Positions 1-10,056 of a stretch of DNA of 64,000 nucleotides are shown piece after piece. The translations under genes and the position numbers were made by a program. This stretch comes from Eublepharis macularius (taxonomy: Eukaryota; Chordata; Lepidosauria; Squamata; Eublepharidae): NCBI RefSeq assembly GCF_028583425.1, contig NC_072800.1, positions 93,465,001 through 93,529,000 on the forward strand, read 5' to 3'. Under the pieces are notes generated by a model, which had not been told where the DNA came from, ran no database searches, and worked only from the letters and a program-made list of their open reading frames with translations. Numbering within the stretch: the first letter of the stretch is position 1; each line of letters starts with the position of its first letter.

Positions 1-345
1 ACTGAGTCCGACCCTTGGGCTATCAAGGTCCGTATTCTTTATTCTGATAGTCGAGAGTCCAGTAGCACCTTTAAGACGAATCAACTTAATTGTAGCGTAA
101 GCTTTCGAGAACCATAGCTCTCTTGGTCAGATGCGTGGAGGGTATGAAGAAACTGACCAGAGAGATATAGATGGGGAGGGGAGTTGATTGATTAGACCAA
201 TGGCTCGTGTGCAGAGTCCTAGTGGCTCTCCAGGGTCTCAGGCGGAAGTCTTTCACATCACCGGCTACCTGATCCTTTTCACTGGGATCAAACCTGAGAC
301 CTTCTGCATGCCAAACACTAAGCCACGGCTCCACCCCTTGTAACC
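1..345 (-). repeat. tRNA-derived SINE (type 3) split by a PLE insertion
   Basis: Read on the minus strand, 345-204 carries a tRNA-like head (a 'gtggcttagtg' A-box region, 'catgcagaaggtc', then a B-box-like 'ggtttgatccc'), followed by a conserved body ('gtgaaagac', 'gagaccctggagagcc'). The expected tail resumes at 52-1 ('tgatagcccaaggg'). The two parts are separated by the PLE piece at 53-203, so the SINE is older than that PLE copy. The left end is cut by the window. Related copies lie at 3793-3925 (+), 22818-22895 (-) and perhaps 27115-27170 (+). Confidence 0.6.
53..203 (-). mobile_element. Penelope-like element 3' end, inserted in a SINE
   Basis: It starts with the family's reverse-complemented 3' terminus (gagtccagtagcacc) and runs through one hammerhead-like unit into 'gatgcgtggagggta' and a pyrimidine-rich stretch. 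That stretch matches the sequence just upstream of the unit in the longer copy at 32460-32550. It is therefore an ordinary 5'-truncated copy in minus orientation, not a foldback. Confidence 0.7.
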
Positions 346-492
346 GCTCCCTCCCACATAACAGTCAGGCCAAAAAAGATCAGGGTTTAAACTAGTGTTG
401 GACATAGCAGCACAGACCGTGTTGCTTGGCAATAAGTCCCACCCAGTTCAGGAGGTCTTGTTTCCTAATAATTCACTCACTCTCCAATAAAG

Positions 493-731
493 AGCCAGTT
501 TGGTTAAGAGTGCGGGACTCTAATCTGGAGAGCCAGGTTTGATTCCCCACTCCTCCCTTTGAAGCCAGCTGGGTGACCTTGGGCTAGTCACAGCTCTCTC
601 AGAGCTCTCTCAGCCCCACCCACCTCACAGGGTGCTTTATTGTGGGGATAATGGTAACATACTTTGTAAACTGCTCTGAATGGGCATTAAATTGTCCTGA
701 AGGGTGGTATATAAATCTATTATTATTATTG
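493..731 (+). repeat. tRNA-derived SINE with L2-like tail (type 1)
   Basis: The tRNA-like head contains 'ggtttgattcccc' as B box. A conserved core follows ('gccagctgggtgaccttgggctagtcacagctctctcag', given here only as a landmark, about 553-605). The tail resembles the L2 3' end ('aaactgctctgaatgggcattaaattgtcctgaagg', then 'tatataaatct') and ends in (ATT)n. This is the commonest SINE here. Other copies: 3033-3292 (-), 4074-4312 (+), 12781-13018 (+), 19075-19348 (+), 35619-35892 (-), 52987-53175 (-), 53242-53505 (-), 59009-59520 (-). Confidence 0.75.
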
Positions 732-889
732 TAGCATAAGCTTTCGAGAATCACAGTTCTCTTCGTCAGATGCAGATGAGAACTGATTCTCAAAAGCTAA
801 TGCTACAATAAAGTTGGTTAGTCTTAAAGGTGCTACTGGACTCTTTGATTTTGCCACTACAGACTAACACGGCTAACTCCTCTGGATCT
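731..889. mobile_element. PLE foldback copy in a SINE tail
   Basis: A short minus arm (from 'ttgtagcataagctttcgag') meets a plus arm that ends in the complete 3' terminus 'gctaactcctctggatct'. The copy sits in the (ATT)n tail of the SINE at 493-731. The flanks share 'ctattattatta' on both sides, which would be the target-site duplication, although the target is itself repetitive. Confidence 0.75.
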
Positions 890-1394
890 ATTATTATTAC
901 TCACCGACTGCCCTAAAGCTGGCCACATTTTCCCAGCTGAAATATGAATGTAAAACTTGCACTGTTTAGAAGCAGAGTTCAATGAAAATCGAGGCTTATT
1001 GCTCCTGTCCTGCACAAATGGTGTTTGCCCAGGAATTGTTTGCACGAGGCCCAAAACGGCTTTTGTGAAAATACTCGGAATTGCAGCCGGCACTGAGTTC
1101 TCTGGCGATATACCAGTCATTTCTAGCAGTCCTATCTTGTAGAGGCAGTCTTCACCTAGAGTTTGTGTGCCATGCCTTTGTGGGTGCAAAAAACATTTAC
1201 AGTCCTGTTTCCTGTGGTTTGTGTCTCTTCTGCAGGCACTGTGGCCAACCGTCTTGCTGGCATGCTGCGTGAGAGCCTTTTTCCTCGTGGGCACATCCAG
1301 GAGCGCCCAGTCTTCAGTGCAGCTTCTCGTGGGAGAACATTCCACCCAAGGTGTGACTTTCCACCTGCTGAGCCACATCCTGGCTGCTCTTTCT

Positions 1395-1700
1395 CTTTTA
1401 TTGCTGTATTGTGATTTTAGATTTTTTTGTAAACTGCTTTGAGTTCTGCTTTACAGGGAAAAAGTGGGATAAAATATTTAAATAATATTGCCCAAAGCAG
1501 GAAATAAACAGTACCTTTTCCCAGCATGGTGGAGTGGTTAAGAGAGTTGTATTAGAATCTGAAGAGACCCACGTTCAGAGCCTAGCTTGGCCATGGAAGC
1601 TCACTGGGAGAGCTTGGGCCAGTTACACACTCTTAGCTCAGCCTTCCTCAAAGGGTTGTTGTGAGCTTAAAATGAAGCAAAAGTGTGTTGTCTGTGGCAA
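1395..1700 (+). repeat. L2-like 3' tail followed by tRNA-derived SINE (type 2)
   Basis: About 1395-1495 looks like an L2-type LINE 3' end ('tgtaaactgctttgagttctgctt', then AT-rich 'ataaaatatttaaat'). About 1524-1680 is a divergent tRNA-derived SINE ('ggtggagtggttaagagagttg', 'ccatggaagctcactgggagagcttgggccag', 'gggttgttgtgag'). Other type 2 copies lie near 6310, 12365, 26893, 28108, 31190, 56118 and 63668, all in plus orientation. Confidence 0.5.
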
Positions 1701-1982
1701 ATAGCCAATAAATCCTGTCTGATATTTAAATGGTTCCTGCAGCTGGATTGTCCAGGCCTGTTACTGTCTTCTCCTTGGCACCTTTCTAAGATAAGGAACA
1801 GGTCTTCCCCGTGCACGGGTATGTGCGTGTTGGGGTGGTATTCAGGTATCAAATCCTCTGCCTTCATCAAAGGGTGCCTATAGTAATTGGGATGCTTTTC
1901 CTAAATTTTCAGATGCACCCGTTGGTTGACTTGGTCATTCTCCAGCAGCAGTTGGCAAGATAGCGCTGACAATCCCAGAGTT

Positions 1983-2302
1983 AAATAGTAAAGAGTCCAG
2001 TAGCATCTTTAAGACTAACCAATTTTATTGTGGCATAAACTTTCAAAAGCCACAGCTCTCTTCGTCAGATGCAACTTTATTGTAGCATAAGCTTTCGAGA
2101 ACCACAGCTCTCTTCGTCAGATGCATCTGACCAAGAGAGCTGTGGTTCGCGAAAGCTTATGCTACAATAAAGTTGCATCTGACGAAGACAGCTGTGGTTC
2201 TCGAAAGCTTATGCTACAATAAAGTTAGTTAGTCTTAAAGGTGCTACTGGACTCTTTACTATTTTGCAACTACAGACTAACATGGCTAACTACTCTGGAT
2301 CT
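1983..2302. mobile_element. PLE foldback with four hammerhead-like units
   Basis: The minus arm starts at 'taaagagtccagtagc', then come two minus-strand units (about 2030-2075 and 2079-2130) and two plus-strand units (about 2130-2170 and 2172-2225). The plus arm ends in 'ctactctggatct'. The flanks are 'aatcccagagtt' (1971-1982) and 'aatccctgagtt' (2303-2314), a 12-bp target duplication with one mismatch. Confidence 0.85.
2083..2120 (-). ncRNA. Hammerhead ribozyme core match in PLE
   Basis: On the minus strand this reads CTGACGA, then stem II GAGAGC / loop TGTG / GTTCTC, then GAAA, then a tiny stem III GC-TTAT-GC, then TA. All catalytic-core positions of a hammerhead (C-U-G-A-N-G-A, G-A-A-A and U-H at the cleavage site) are present. 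Stem I cannot be drawn convincingly from the adjacent bases, so cleavage activity is uncertain. Confidence 0.55.
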
Positions 2303-2551
2303 AATCCCTGAGTTGTCCTCCAACCTTTCACTCACATTCACTATTTCTTTGCTTCCAGGGCTCTTCGGGATGAGGCTGTGTGATTCCAGGGCAGGCCTGT
2401 AACCCTTCCCCACCAACAGCATCGAATAAGTCCACATGACTTTGGGTCTGCAGCCAGGACTGATTTTTGAACCTTTCTATTGCCGCCGCTGCTGAAGAGT
2501 CAGCTGTTCTGGCTTCAGCTTCCCCCGGCTCCTTTTGGCTCAGGGACCCCG

Positions 2552-3023
2552 ATGTTTTCCTCGGGAGCGGAGAGGGAGAGAGACAAATGGGGACCTCGGT
2601 TTGACTCTCCCCCCTCCACTTCGGCCGCTGCCTCTCAGGCCAATGCGACTGGCCGGAAAAGGAAGGCCAACTTCTCCAATGACGAGACGGAGACTCTGGT
2701 CTGGAATGTAGTGCGGCACTTCAGCGCCCTGTATGGATCCGAGTCCTTCCGGGCTCACCCCGTCCGGCGGAAACAGCTCTGGACGCAAATCCAGAGCCGG
2801 GTCAACTTCCTGGGCTACACCGAACGGTCCATCGATGACCTCAAACACAAGTGGCGAGACCTGAGGCTGGACGTGAAGAAGAAGATAACGGCCAAGAAGC
2901 CCCCTCTTGTACACCGGCCGGGGCCCCCCCACAAGCCGCGCCTCACTCCGCTGGAGAAGATGGTGGCCTCCACCTTTCTGCAGCCCACCCATGATTCAGA
3001 ACCGGAGATCGTCCTGGATCCAG
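2552..3023 (+). CDS. Myb/SANT-like DNA-binding protein, exon 1 (MYPOP/NAIF1-like)
   Basis: First coding exon of a three-exon gene (2552-3023, 5543-5746, 7912-8993; 585 aa). The ATG at 2552 is the first in frame. Residues about 39-112 form a Myb/SANT-like trihelix domain of the type in MYPOP and NAIF1, with the spaced tryptophans W51, W77 and W101 and a basic 'KHKWRDLRLDVKKK' helix. This implies sequence-specific DNA binding in the nucleus. A basic GRKRK at 34-38 could serve as a nuclear signal. The exon ends with a GTGAGC donor in phase 1. A possible acceptor at about 2358 (cttccag) hints at an upstream non-coding exon. The product name is by family resemblance; the exact orthologue is not identified. 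Confidence 0.8.
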
Positions 3024-3032
3024 GTGAGCTGA

Positions 3033-3292
3033 GGAATAGTAATATTAATAATATCATTCGATTTATATACTGCCCTTCAGGACAACTTAATGCCCACTCA
3101 GAGTGGTTTACAAAGTATGTTACTATAATCCCCACAACAACAATCACCCTGTGAGGTGGGTGGGGCTGAGAGAGCTCCAGAGAACTGTGACTAGCCCAAG
3201 GTCACCCAGCTGGCTTCAAGCAGAGGAGTGGGGAATCAAACCCGGCTCTCCAGATTAGAGTCCTGCCACTCTTAACCACTATACCAAACTGG
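3033..3292 (-). repeat. Type 1 SINE next to a splice donor
   Basis: A near full-length minus-strand type 1 SINE, read from its (ATT)n tail ('aatagtaatattaataat', from about 3033) to the head ('ccaaactgg', 3292). It begins about 10 bases into intron 1 of the Myb-like gene, straight after the GTGAGCTGAGG donor. Confidence 0.8.
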
Positions 3293-3792
3293 AAGTAGCA
3301 TTGATGCCCCTGCGCAGGGGTAGCTGTGACTAAGGAGGTGCTAAGAGGATTGTGCCACAGACAATAGACTAGGCAGGCTCACCCTGTCCAGCAGAAGTCG
3401 CTCTGGACACAAATCTAAAGCCGGACCCAGAGCTCTGTCCTCGAGGCCTTTATTTGCCTGTTCGTTTTCCTAGGAAAGATCCTTACAGGTCAAGAAAGTT
3501 TGGAGATATGTAGCCCTTGATCTCTGCAGCACAGGTCAAGGCTGTTCTGGGGCCTGAAGCGTAAAATCCCAAACAGCTCTCCCCTCCCCAATCAAGGCAG
3601 GGCATGCACACGGTGGGGTTGGAGGGGGGTCGCTCCACCTTGCTGCTGCCAGGCCGAATCCTCTCCTTCAGGCAGCTGCTTCTCAGAGTAGAGCTGCCTC
3701 ATTTATAAAACCATTTTGATCCAAGACTCCCGAGTTGGTTCTGCTGATGTGCGGTTTTTCCCTCATGTGTAGAGATGGGGGGGGGGGCATAA

Positions 3793-3925
3793 ATCAAAGG
3801 CAGAACCCCCTGCTTTGTATGCAGAAGGCTCCGGGTTCAGTCTCTCTGGCATCTCTACTAAAAGACTCTTGGGCAGGAGTGTTGTGAAAGACGCTCTCCT
3901 GCCTGAAGGCTCGAGTGGAGCAGAC
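3793..3925 (+). repeat. tRNA-derived SINE (type 3)
   Basis: The sequence contains 'tttgtatgcagaaggctcc' with B-box-like 'gggttcagtct', then 'gtgaaagacgctctcctgcctgaag'. It matches the SINE at 1-345 in the opposite orientation. It lies in intron 1 of the Myb-like gene. Confidence 0.5.
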
Positions 3926-4073
3926 CATCAGCAGATCTAAAGGGACCAGCTCCTTGGGTGCAGATTTCCTTCTCTGTAACTTAACCAAACATCTTGCTTA
4001 CTTTGCTAATGTTTTGCTAATTCTGTCTCTTCCTTCAGGGGCATTGGAGAGCCTTTCCCCATCCTGTAAATAT

Positions 4074-4312
4074 TTGGTGCAGTGGTTAAGAGCGGCAGGA
4101 CTGTAATGCGGAGAGCCGGGTTTGATTCCCCACTCCTCTGCTTAAAGCCATCTGGGTGACCTTGGGTCAGTCACAGCTCTCTCAGCCCCGCCCACCTCAC
4201 AGGGTGATTGTTGTAGGGACAATAATAGCACACTTTGTAAACTGCTCTGAGAGAGGCGTTAAGTTATCCTGAAGGGCAGTATATAAATTGAATGTTGTTA
4301 TCATTATTGAAA
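4074..4312 (+). repeat. Type 1 tRNA-derived SINE
   Basis: It runs from 'tggtgcagtggttaagagcgg' through the B box 'ggtttgattcccc' and the core, to 'tatataaattgaatgttgtt' at the tail. It is intronic in the Myb-like gene. Confidence 0.75.
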
Positions 4313-4830
4313 ACTCTTCTCTCCCTGCTGTGGTCTGCTTTTCTCCACTGCCCTGTTACAATTTTGTTTTATTTTAACATGATGGATCTTGATGCAGGCA
4401 TTTTTCCACCATATGTGGTGATTCCGCCCCCCCCCCCAAATGAATGGTGCTTCATTTTTTAAAAAAGTCCTTTCATGAAAATGAGGTGGCGAACTTGATC
4501 ATCTCGAATGGATGAGCAAATTGGTCAGCTAAGATGGGTTCTTGAGGCCCTAAATCAGATTGGTGGTGTTGCTCAACATTTTCACCCATAGTTTTAAATG
4601 ACGGTGGACAATTCTCGAGTACAGGCGATATTGTGTGTAGGCACAATATTGGCTCTTTTTCTCTAAACTCAGCAGGGGAGGCAAGGCCTTTGCAATCTCA
4701 CTGCTCTGCTCAACATTTTATGGAGCTTTAGGTCCTATAAAGACTGAGGAACGCGCCACAGACTTTGTGGATATTGCAAAGACGGGGAACTAGATGCTTC
4801 TGGTGGTCCCATGCTGCAAAGCGTTCCTAG

Positions 4831-5125
4831 AATTATAGAATCATGAAAGGAACCTCTAGGGGTCATCTAGTCCAACCCCCTGCAGAATGCAGAAAATTCA
4901 CAAATACCTCCCCCCGCCCACTCTCACCCAGTGACCCTTACTCCGTGCCCAGAAGATGGCAAAACACCATCAGGATCTCTAGCCAAACTGGCCTGGGGGA
5001 AATTGCTCCCTGATTGCCAAAGTGGCAATTGGCATTACCCTGGGCTTGTAAAGGGGGCCACAAGAACTAAGGACTGATGGAACCCTTTTTGCTCTCCCTC
5101 TCATGATCTGCCTAGGTCCTCTACC
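4831..5125 (-). mobile_element. CR1 LINE 3' end fragment
   Basis: In minus orientation it ends in 'attctatgattct'-type repeats, here seen as 'agaattatagaatcatg'. It carries the CR1 landmarks 'ggggtcatctagtccaacccc', 'cccagaagatggcaaaac' and 'caattggcattaccctggg'. Other pieces of the same subfamily: 11270-11605, 23690-23925, 43646-43872 and 46262-46640, all minus. Confidence 0.75.
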
Positions 5126-5542
5126 GTTTAATTACGCAGAATGACTGAAAAAAAGAAATCTTTTGTTTTGCAATCTTCCAGGAATAAATCGTGTTTGTGG
5201 ATTAAACTGTTGTCCTCCTGGCAGAGACTCAGGGAGCTAATTCATTTTGGCTAATGTGTGTGGGGAGACTGGTAACTTATGTTCAGGAAATGGTTTATAG
5301 AGTCCCTTTGCGGCATTCAGCTCTATGTCAGCTCAGATGCATTCGACTAACAGCGGTACTCTGCTCCGGCACAGGAACCATCCACCGATGCAAGAGGCTC
5401 CTCTGCTGCACGTGGAAGCGCTTCGTGCGTGGGCAGAAGCCTCCTACCCCCAGAGCAAAGCGCCGCTGTTAGTGGGATGGTCCCTTGGGACAGGCAGCGC
5501 TTAAGAAAGAGTCCTGAAACCGGTGGTTGTCTTTCCCTGCAG

Positions 5543-5746
5543 AGATTTTCTTCCCGGGGGCTTCCAAGCAGTCCTTCATGCCCCCGCAGCCCGGAGCCAG
5601 CCACCCCGGCATCTACATCGACACCAACGGGCAGCCCTCCTCCCTGCCGGCCATGGAAGGCTCCACGGTCCCACGGCTGGCTGGCCAAAGCCCTGATCCG
5701 TCCATGATTTGTGACTACAGCAGAGGGGAAGGGCAGAGTAGTTCAG
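5543..5746 (+). CDS. Myb/SANT-like protein, exon 2
   Basis: The acceptor ccctgcag precedes the exon and the donor GTAGGGG follows it. Both boundaries are phase 1 and the exon is 204 nt, so skipping it would keep the frame. It encodes a proline/serine-rich linker, residues about 158-225 (starting EIFFPGASKQSFMPPQPG), with no recognised domain. It joins exon 1 to the large exon 3. Confidence 0.75.
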
Positions 5747-6015
5747 GTAGGGGTAGCAATACATGGCGCAGGAGCCGCTGGGGAGAAGGAAATCAAGAGA
5801 CAAGAGGGTGGGGGGGCGCTCTGTGGTCTTTGTTCTGGGCTTTCTTCGGGCCAGGTAATTGCCTTTTTTTGTCTGGCGCTGTCAGGACTTGGAAATGGGA
5901 AAGCGCGGAAGAGACTGGTCTAGCAGATGAGAGTCGAAATGAATCTATATTGCTAAAGCAAACTCCATTTCTGAGAGGGTGGGGGGCAGAGCAAGAGTGG
6001 GCAACTAGCGTAGTT

Positions 6016-6288
6016 GTAAAATAGTGAAGAGTCCAGTAGGACCTTTAAGACTAACCAACTTTATTGAAGCATAAGCTTTTGAGAAATACAGCTATCTTTG
6101 TCAGATGCATCGTCAGTTTTCGAGAACCACAGCTCTCTTCATCAGATGCATCTGACGACGCACATGACGAAGAGAGCTGTGGTTCTCCAAAACTTATGCT
6201 ACAATAAAGTTGGTTCATCTTAAAGGTGCTACTGGACTCTTTACTGTTTTGCAACTATAGACTAACACAGCTAACTCCTCTGGATCTA
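6016..6288. mobile_element. PLE foldback with 10-bp target duplication
   Basis: A minus arm (gaagagtccagtagg) and a plus arm (ending ctcctctggatcta) flank central hammerhead-like units. 'tagcgtagtt' (6006-6015) and 'tagcatagtt' (6289-6298) flank the copy and differ at one base. It lies in intron 2 of the Myb-like gene. Confidence 0.8.
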
Positions 6289-6309
6289 TAGCATAGTTAC
6301 GTAATGGCC

Positions 6310-6440
6310 AGGATGTCTGAGTAGGACTGGAGAAATGCGGGTTCATATCCCTACTCTGCCATCCACCGCCTTGGGTCAGTCGATCTCTCTCTCTCGGCTT
6401 AGCCTTCCGTGCAGGGTTGTTGAGAGAATAAAGTGGGGAA
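6310..6440 (+). repeat. Divergent type 2 SINE
   Basis: A weak tRNA-like head with 'gggttcatatccc', then 'ccttgggtcagtc' and 'gcagggttgttgagagaataaagtgggg'. This matches the type 2 SINE layout but is badly decayed. Confidence 0.4.
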
Positions 6441-6571
6441 AGGAGAGCTGTACGTGCTGCACTGAGGAAGGGAGGGAAGGGTCAAAATGCACTCTTGCCT
6501 TCAGGCCCCCACTGTGGGTTCTCTGGAGGCATGTGGTCGGCCCCTGCAGGAAATAGGATGCCCGTCTCAGA

Positions 6572-6862
6572 ACTGAATTTCACAAGACGAATTACTCGGG
6601 ACGCTCAAGTGAAGGGAAAGATCACTCCTCAGAGGGTTTGTTAATTTCCTCTTTGCCTCCCCAAAGGCGCTGTCAATTATTAACAAACCCTCTGTTAATT
6701 TCACCTCTGTAGGGAGGTGAAATTAACAAGCCCCCTGAGGAGTGATCTTTGCCAGCTCTGTAGAGAGAGGTGAAATTCAAACTACGCTTCCCAGCTAACA
6801 TTGCGTCTCCCTTCACTTGAGCGTCCCCGTGTAATTCGTCTCGTGTAGTTTAGCTCTCAGTG
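6572..6862. mobile_element. Palindromic MITE (gagacgaattacac family)
   Basis: The two ends are inverted copies: 'acaagacgaattactcggga' on the left and 'cccgtgtaattcgtctcgtg' on the right. Inner inverted parts around 'gaggtgaaattaacaa' and 'gagggtttgttaatttcctc' also match. It encodes no protein. Relatives: 18532-18905 and 60472-60680, and a decayed half at about 61798-61965. Any target duplication is at most 2-3 bp, unlike the PLE foldbacks. Confidence 0.7.
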
Positions 6863-7911
6863 GCCTTCGGTCCAGTGCAGCAAGGTGCTTCTTGCGTCCT
6901 CAAGGAATAGTTTCCTTTGCCGCTGGTCCTCTCTTACTGACCCTCCGTGGACCTTCTGTAATCTGGCTTTGGCAGTCAACGTAGGCCGTTTCCGTGCAAT
7001 GGTAATTCCTGGATCGGCCAGTCAGGGCTGGAGTTAGAGCTGAGGCGCTCACTGACATTTATCCTGAAGTCCCACCAGGCCAAATTTTGTTTGGCGCTTC
7101 CTTGTTCCCGAGCCACTGCAGTTCCACCCAATCCTCTGCCGGGCGCTTAAGCCCACCGATTTCAAAGGGACGAGGCACAGCTAGACCTGCAGAGGTCTGA
7201 GCTATTCGTTGCACCAGCCTCTGCATTGCTAAGCAATTTGATGCAAATCACTGAAATTCCTTGCGGTCCTGGGAGAGGCTGTGGTTTGGGGTAGAGCCCC
7301 CCTGAATTTGCTTGCAGAGGACTCATCAGTTGAAGGATCTCAAGTGAGCAGGGGGCTGAGAAGGCCGTTCTCTGCTGCCGATCAGAATAGATAATACTGT
7401 GGCAGGGGGAACTAAGGGTCTGTCTCTGTAGATTGCACAGGACGCTTTGCTGTTTATATGGTTTGATCTCGCAACAAAATGGTGAGCTACGACCATTGAG
7501 GCGCTGAGAGACCGAATCCTTCATCCTTCTACAAGAAGTCTAGACCGGGATGGGCTGTGATTGGGCTCTTCAGTTGCCTGATGGGCTGTTAGATGGAAGA
7601 GAGCAGAGACTCGGTCTCGGCTGCTCCAGAGAACAAGGCTCCATCAAATGGGCTGAAGTTTCAGAGAAGCGGGAACGAGAGCCATACTTGTGCATAAGGG
7701 GAAGGCAGACTTGGGTGGAACAAGAGGAACGTCTTAACAGTAAGAGCATTTTGACAAAGGTACCAGCGACCTTGGGCACACGGGGTTTCCAGTACTGAGC
7801 AAGGAGCTAGACTAGACAGCCTCTAGGTTCCCTTTACACTCTGGGATTCTGGGAGTGCTGGGCTTGCCTGAGAACCTGCACTGAGTGCCTCTTCCCTTGT
7901 TTCTGTTTCAG

Positions 7912-8993
7912 CAGAGTCTGGAACGGAGCTGCGGACCCCGGAAATGTCAGCCGTTTCTCCTCCTCTGAGAAATGAGTCCCTGGTTTCCTACGCGTCCATG
8001 TCCGAGGAGGAGGAACAAGACGCTGCAGAGGTAGAGGGTGGGATGGGCTTGCAGCCCGGCCTCGAGTCGCAGCTGTCCGCTGAGGAAAACGGGAAGGCGT
8101 CTGGCCGGCAAACCATGCTGATCCGCAGGTCCAACTCACAGGGTTCGGTGACATCCCTGCCGGAGGACCCCCTCAACCCTGCGGATGCCCATTCAGACTG
8201 GGGCCACGACAGGCCCTCGGACCTCCCGGCCCTGGGCCGAGTGCTTGGCCCCTCGCAGCCGGAGGAGGAGGAAACCGCCAACCAGAGTGCGGAGATGGGC
8301 TCCTTCCCCCGGATGCTGATGGGGCCCACGTGGGAGAAGCAGGATGGAGAGCAGCAACACTCCCGGTCCCCGCTCCACGTCGGGGCGCTCACGGAGGAAT
8401 CCTTGCCCTCTTCCGAGTCCCCCCAGGCAGACCGGGTGCCGGCTTCGCAGCCCCTGCCACGGAGAATGGGGTGCTCGCGCCTGCGAGAAGGCAGGCGAGA
8501 AACATGGAGGACTAATATCCACTGCTTGCTGGACATGGAGGACCAGTGGGACCAGCTGTACCACCAGGAGCTGGCCATGTGGCAAGAGGAGCGGGCGCAA
8601 CAGCGTGAGGAGCGGGCCCGGGACAGGGAGCTCCAGTTCCGGCTGCTTGCAGTCCTCACCGACATCCGTGACGAACTGAGGCACTTGCGGCAGGAGAGGA
8701 CGGCGGCCCGGCAGGAGAGGGCTTCCCAGACCACCGCACCAACCACTGTGCCAGCAGCCACCGCCTCACCTCCACGGTCTGACACTGCAGCCGCAGAGAC
8801 TTCCGCCGATCCTATCCCCCTCTTCTTCCCCCTCAAAAGCGAAGAAGGCCTCTCTGGGCCACCCCCAGTTAGCGCTGGCCGGGGAGAGGCAGCCACAGCT
8901 ACGAGAAGCCCTCGTGGCACTCCTCGTCGAGGTAGGGGCCGCCCCCGGGGCTCTACGTCCAAACACAGGAGGTTGTTCGTGACCAATAGCTAG
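7912..8993 (+). CDS. Myb/SANT-like protein, exon 3 (coiled coil, AT-hook-like tail)
   Basis: Last coding exon, residues about 226-585, stop TAG at 8991-8993. The acceptor reads ttcag|cag|ag, so two acceptors three bases apart are possible. An acidic, serine-rich region (for example 'SMSEEEEQD') is followed at about 430-490 by a charged heptad-like coiled coil (LLDMEDQWDQLYHQELAMW, then repeated QEERAQQREERARDREL), typical of dimerising Myb/SANT-like factors. The C-terminus has an AT-hook-like core 'RRGRGRPRGS'. All three exons sum to 1758 nt, an exact open frame with no internal stop, so the gene looks functional. No clear AATAAA was found in the first 1 kb after the stop. Confidence 0.8.
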
Positions 8994-10039
8994 GAGCAGA
9001 CCGGGCTCTTGCTTGCTTCGACCAATCGGTACAGACTGTGCCTGTGTGCGTGTACAGAGCCTCGGAATTTCCTATACGGGGGTACATGGAGGCCTGGGAG
9101 TGTGTGTGGTGGCAGTGGGTGTGAACATATAAAATATATTGCACGCTTTGTGAGAAAAGGACACGGGGGCACTCGTGCCTGCTCTCAGAGGAGGACCATT
9201 TAAGATCATGCTCAGGTGCTCGGTGATGCAAGAAGGCAAATGGCCATGTGATCAATACGGTGCAAGAACTGGTTCACGCCCAAAGCCTTAAGCCAAATGG
9301 AGCCACGCAGAACAGTAAGACATGAGCCCGTGGCCATGCTGTTGCCCAATGGACTCTCCTGTAAATGAGCGTAAATTCTGAAAGGTTTGTGGCAGGACAC
9401 TTCCAGTGCTGAAACACAGCAGGTGGCATCAGCCAACATTACATTCAGCTGTTCAGGTTGCTCAGCCTGGGCATGTCTGATGTACACATGGTTAGTGCAG
9501 ACATGGGAACAGAAGGGTGTGAGCGTGGAGAGCCATACTTGTGCATAAGGGGTGTGCGCGTGCGTGCCTGTGTGAGAAAGAATACAAAACCTGTTCATGT
9601 GAGTTGGATTGCTACTGTTGGAGGGTCAGAGGGGGAATTCAGCGTTCTTAGTTGCTGTTGGTCAAGCATTTTATGCAAATCATTTAATGAACTAATTTAC
9701 ATGTATATCTATAAACTTTTTTTAAAAAAAACAAACCAAAGTATGGATTTCAGCGCTGGCTCCATAGTCTTTTTATCCATAGCAGGTGCCTTCTGAGAAA
9801 ACCACACGCCCATCTTTTTGCTCCCACAGTTTCCCCCACAGAAACCATGTTCATCCTGATATCTTCAGGTCCGGGGGAATCTCTTCTCCACCTTCATCAG
9901 GGCCACAGAAAGCCTGGCAGAAATGAGTCCAGAGAGAGTGGCCACCGCCATTGCCATCCTGTTTGTGGGAAGTGCACGCATGTGCCAGGAGGAACATCCC
10001 ATCTTCCTCCCCCCTTGCCGCCGCAATTTCTCTCTCTGA
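8994..10039 (+). other. Probable 3' UTR and downstream flank of the Myb-like gene
   Basis: No further coding exon, SINE or LINE was recognised here. There are TG/CA-rich short runs near 9040-9130 and 9530-9570. A-rich patches with TATAAA (9129, 9711) are the only poly(A)-signal-like motifs. The transcript end is not determined. Confidence 0.35.
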
Positions 10040-10056
10040 ATTATGCCTTAAAGTTT

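Noticed and set aside
1983-2302. Palindromic repeats read as Harbinger or hAT MITEs
   Set aside because: Target duplications are variable and 10-17 bp long, and the shared 3' end is attached to PLE endonuclease sequence at 31943-32654.
3024-3154. Continuation of the Myb-like exon 1 frame into 3154
   Set aside because: The extra residues translate a reversed SINE behind a canonical GTGAGC donor; the phase-1 junction to 5543 is better supported.
7988-8986. 332-codon minus-strand frame
   Set aside because: Antisense shadow of the Myb-like exon 3, with no domain of its own.
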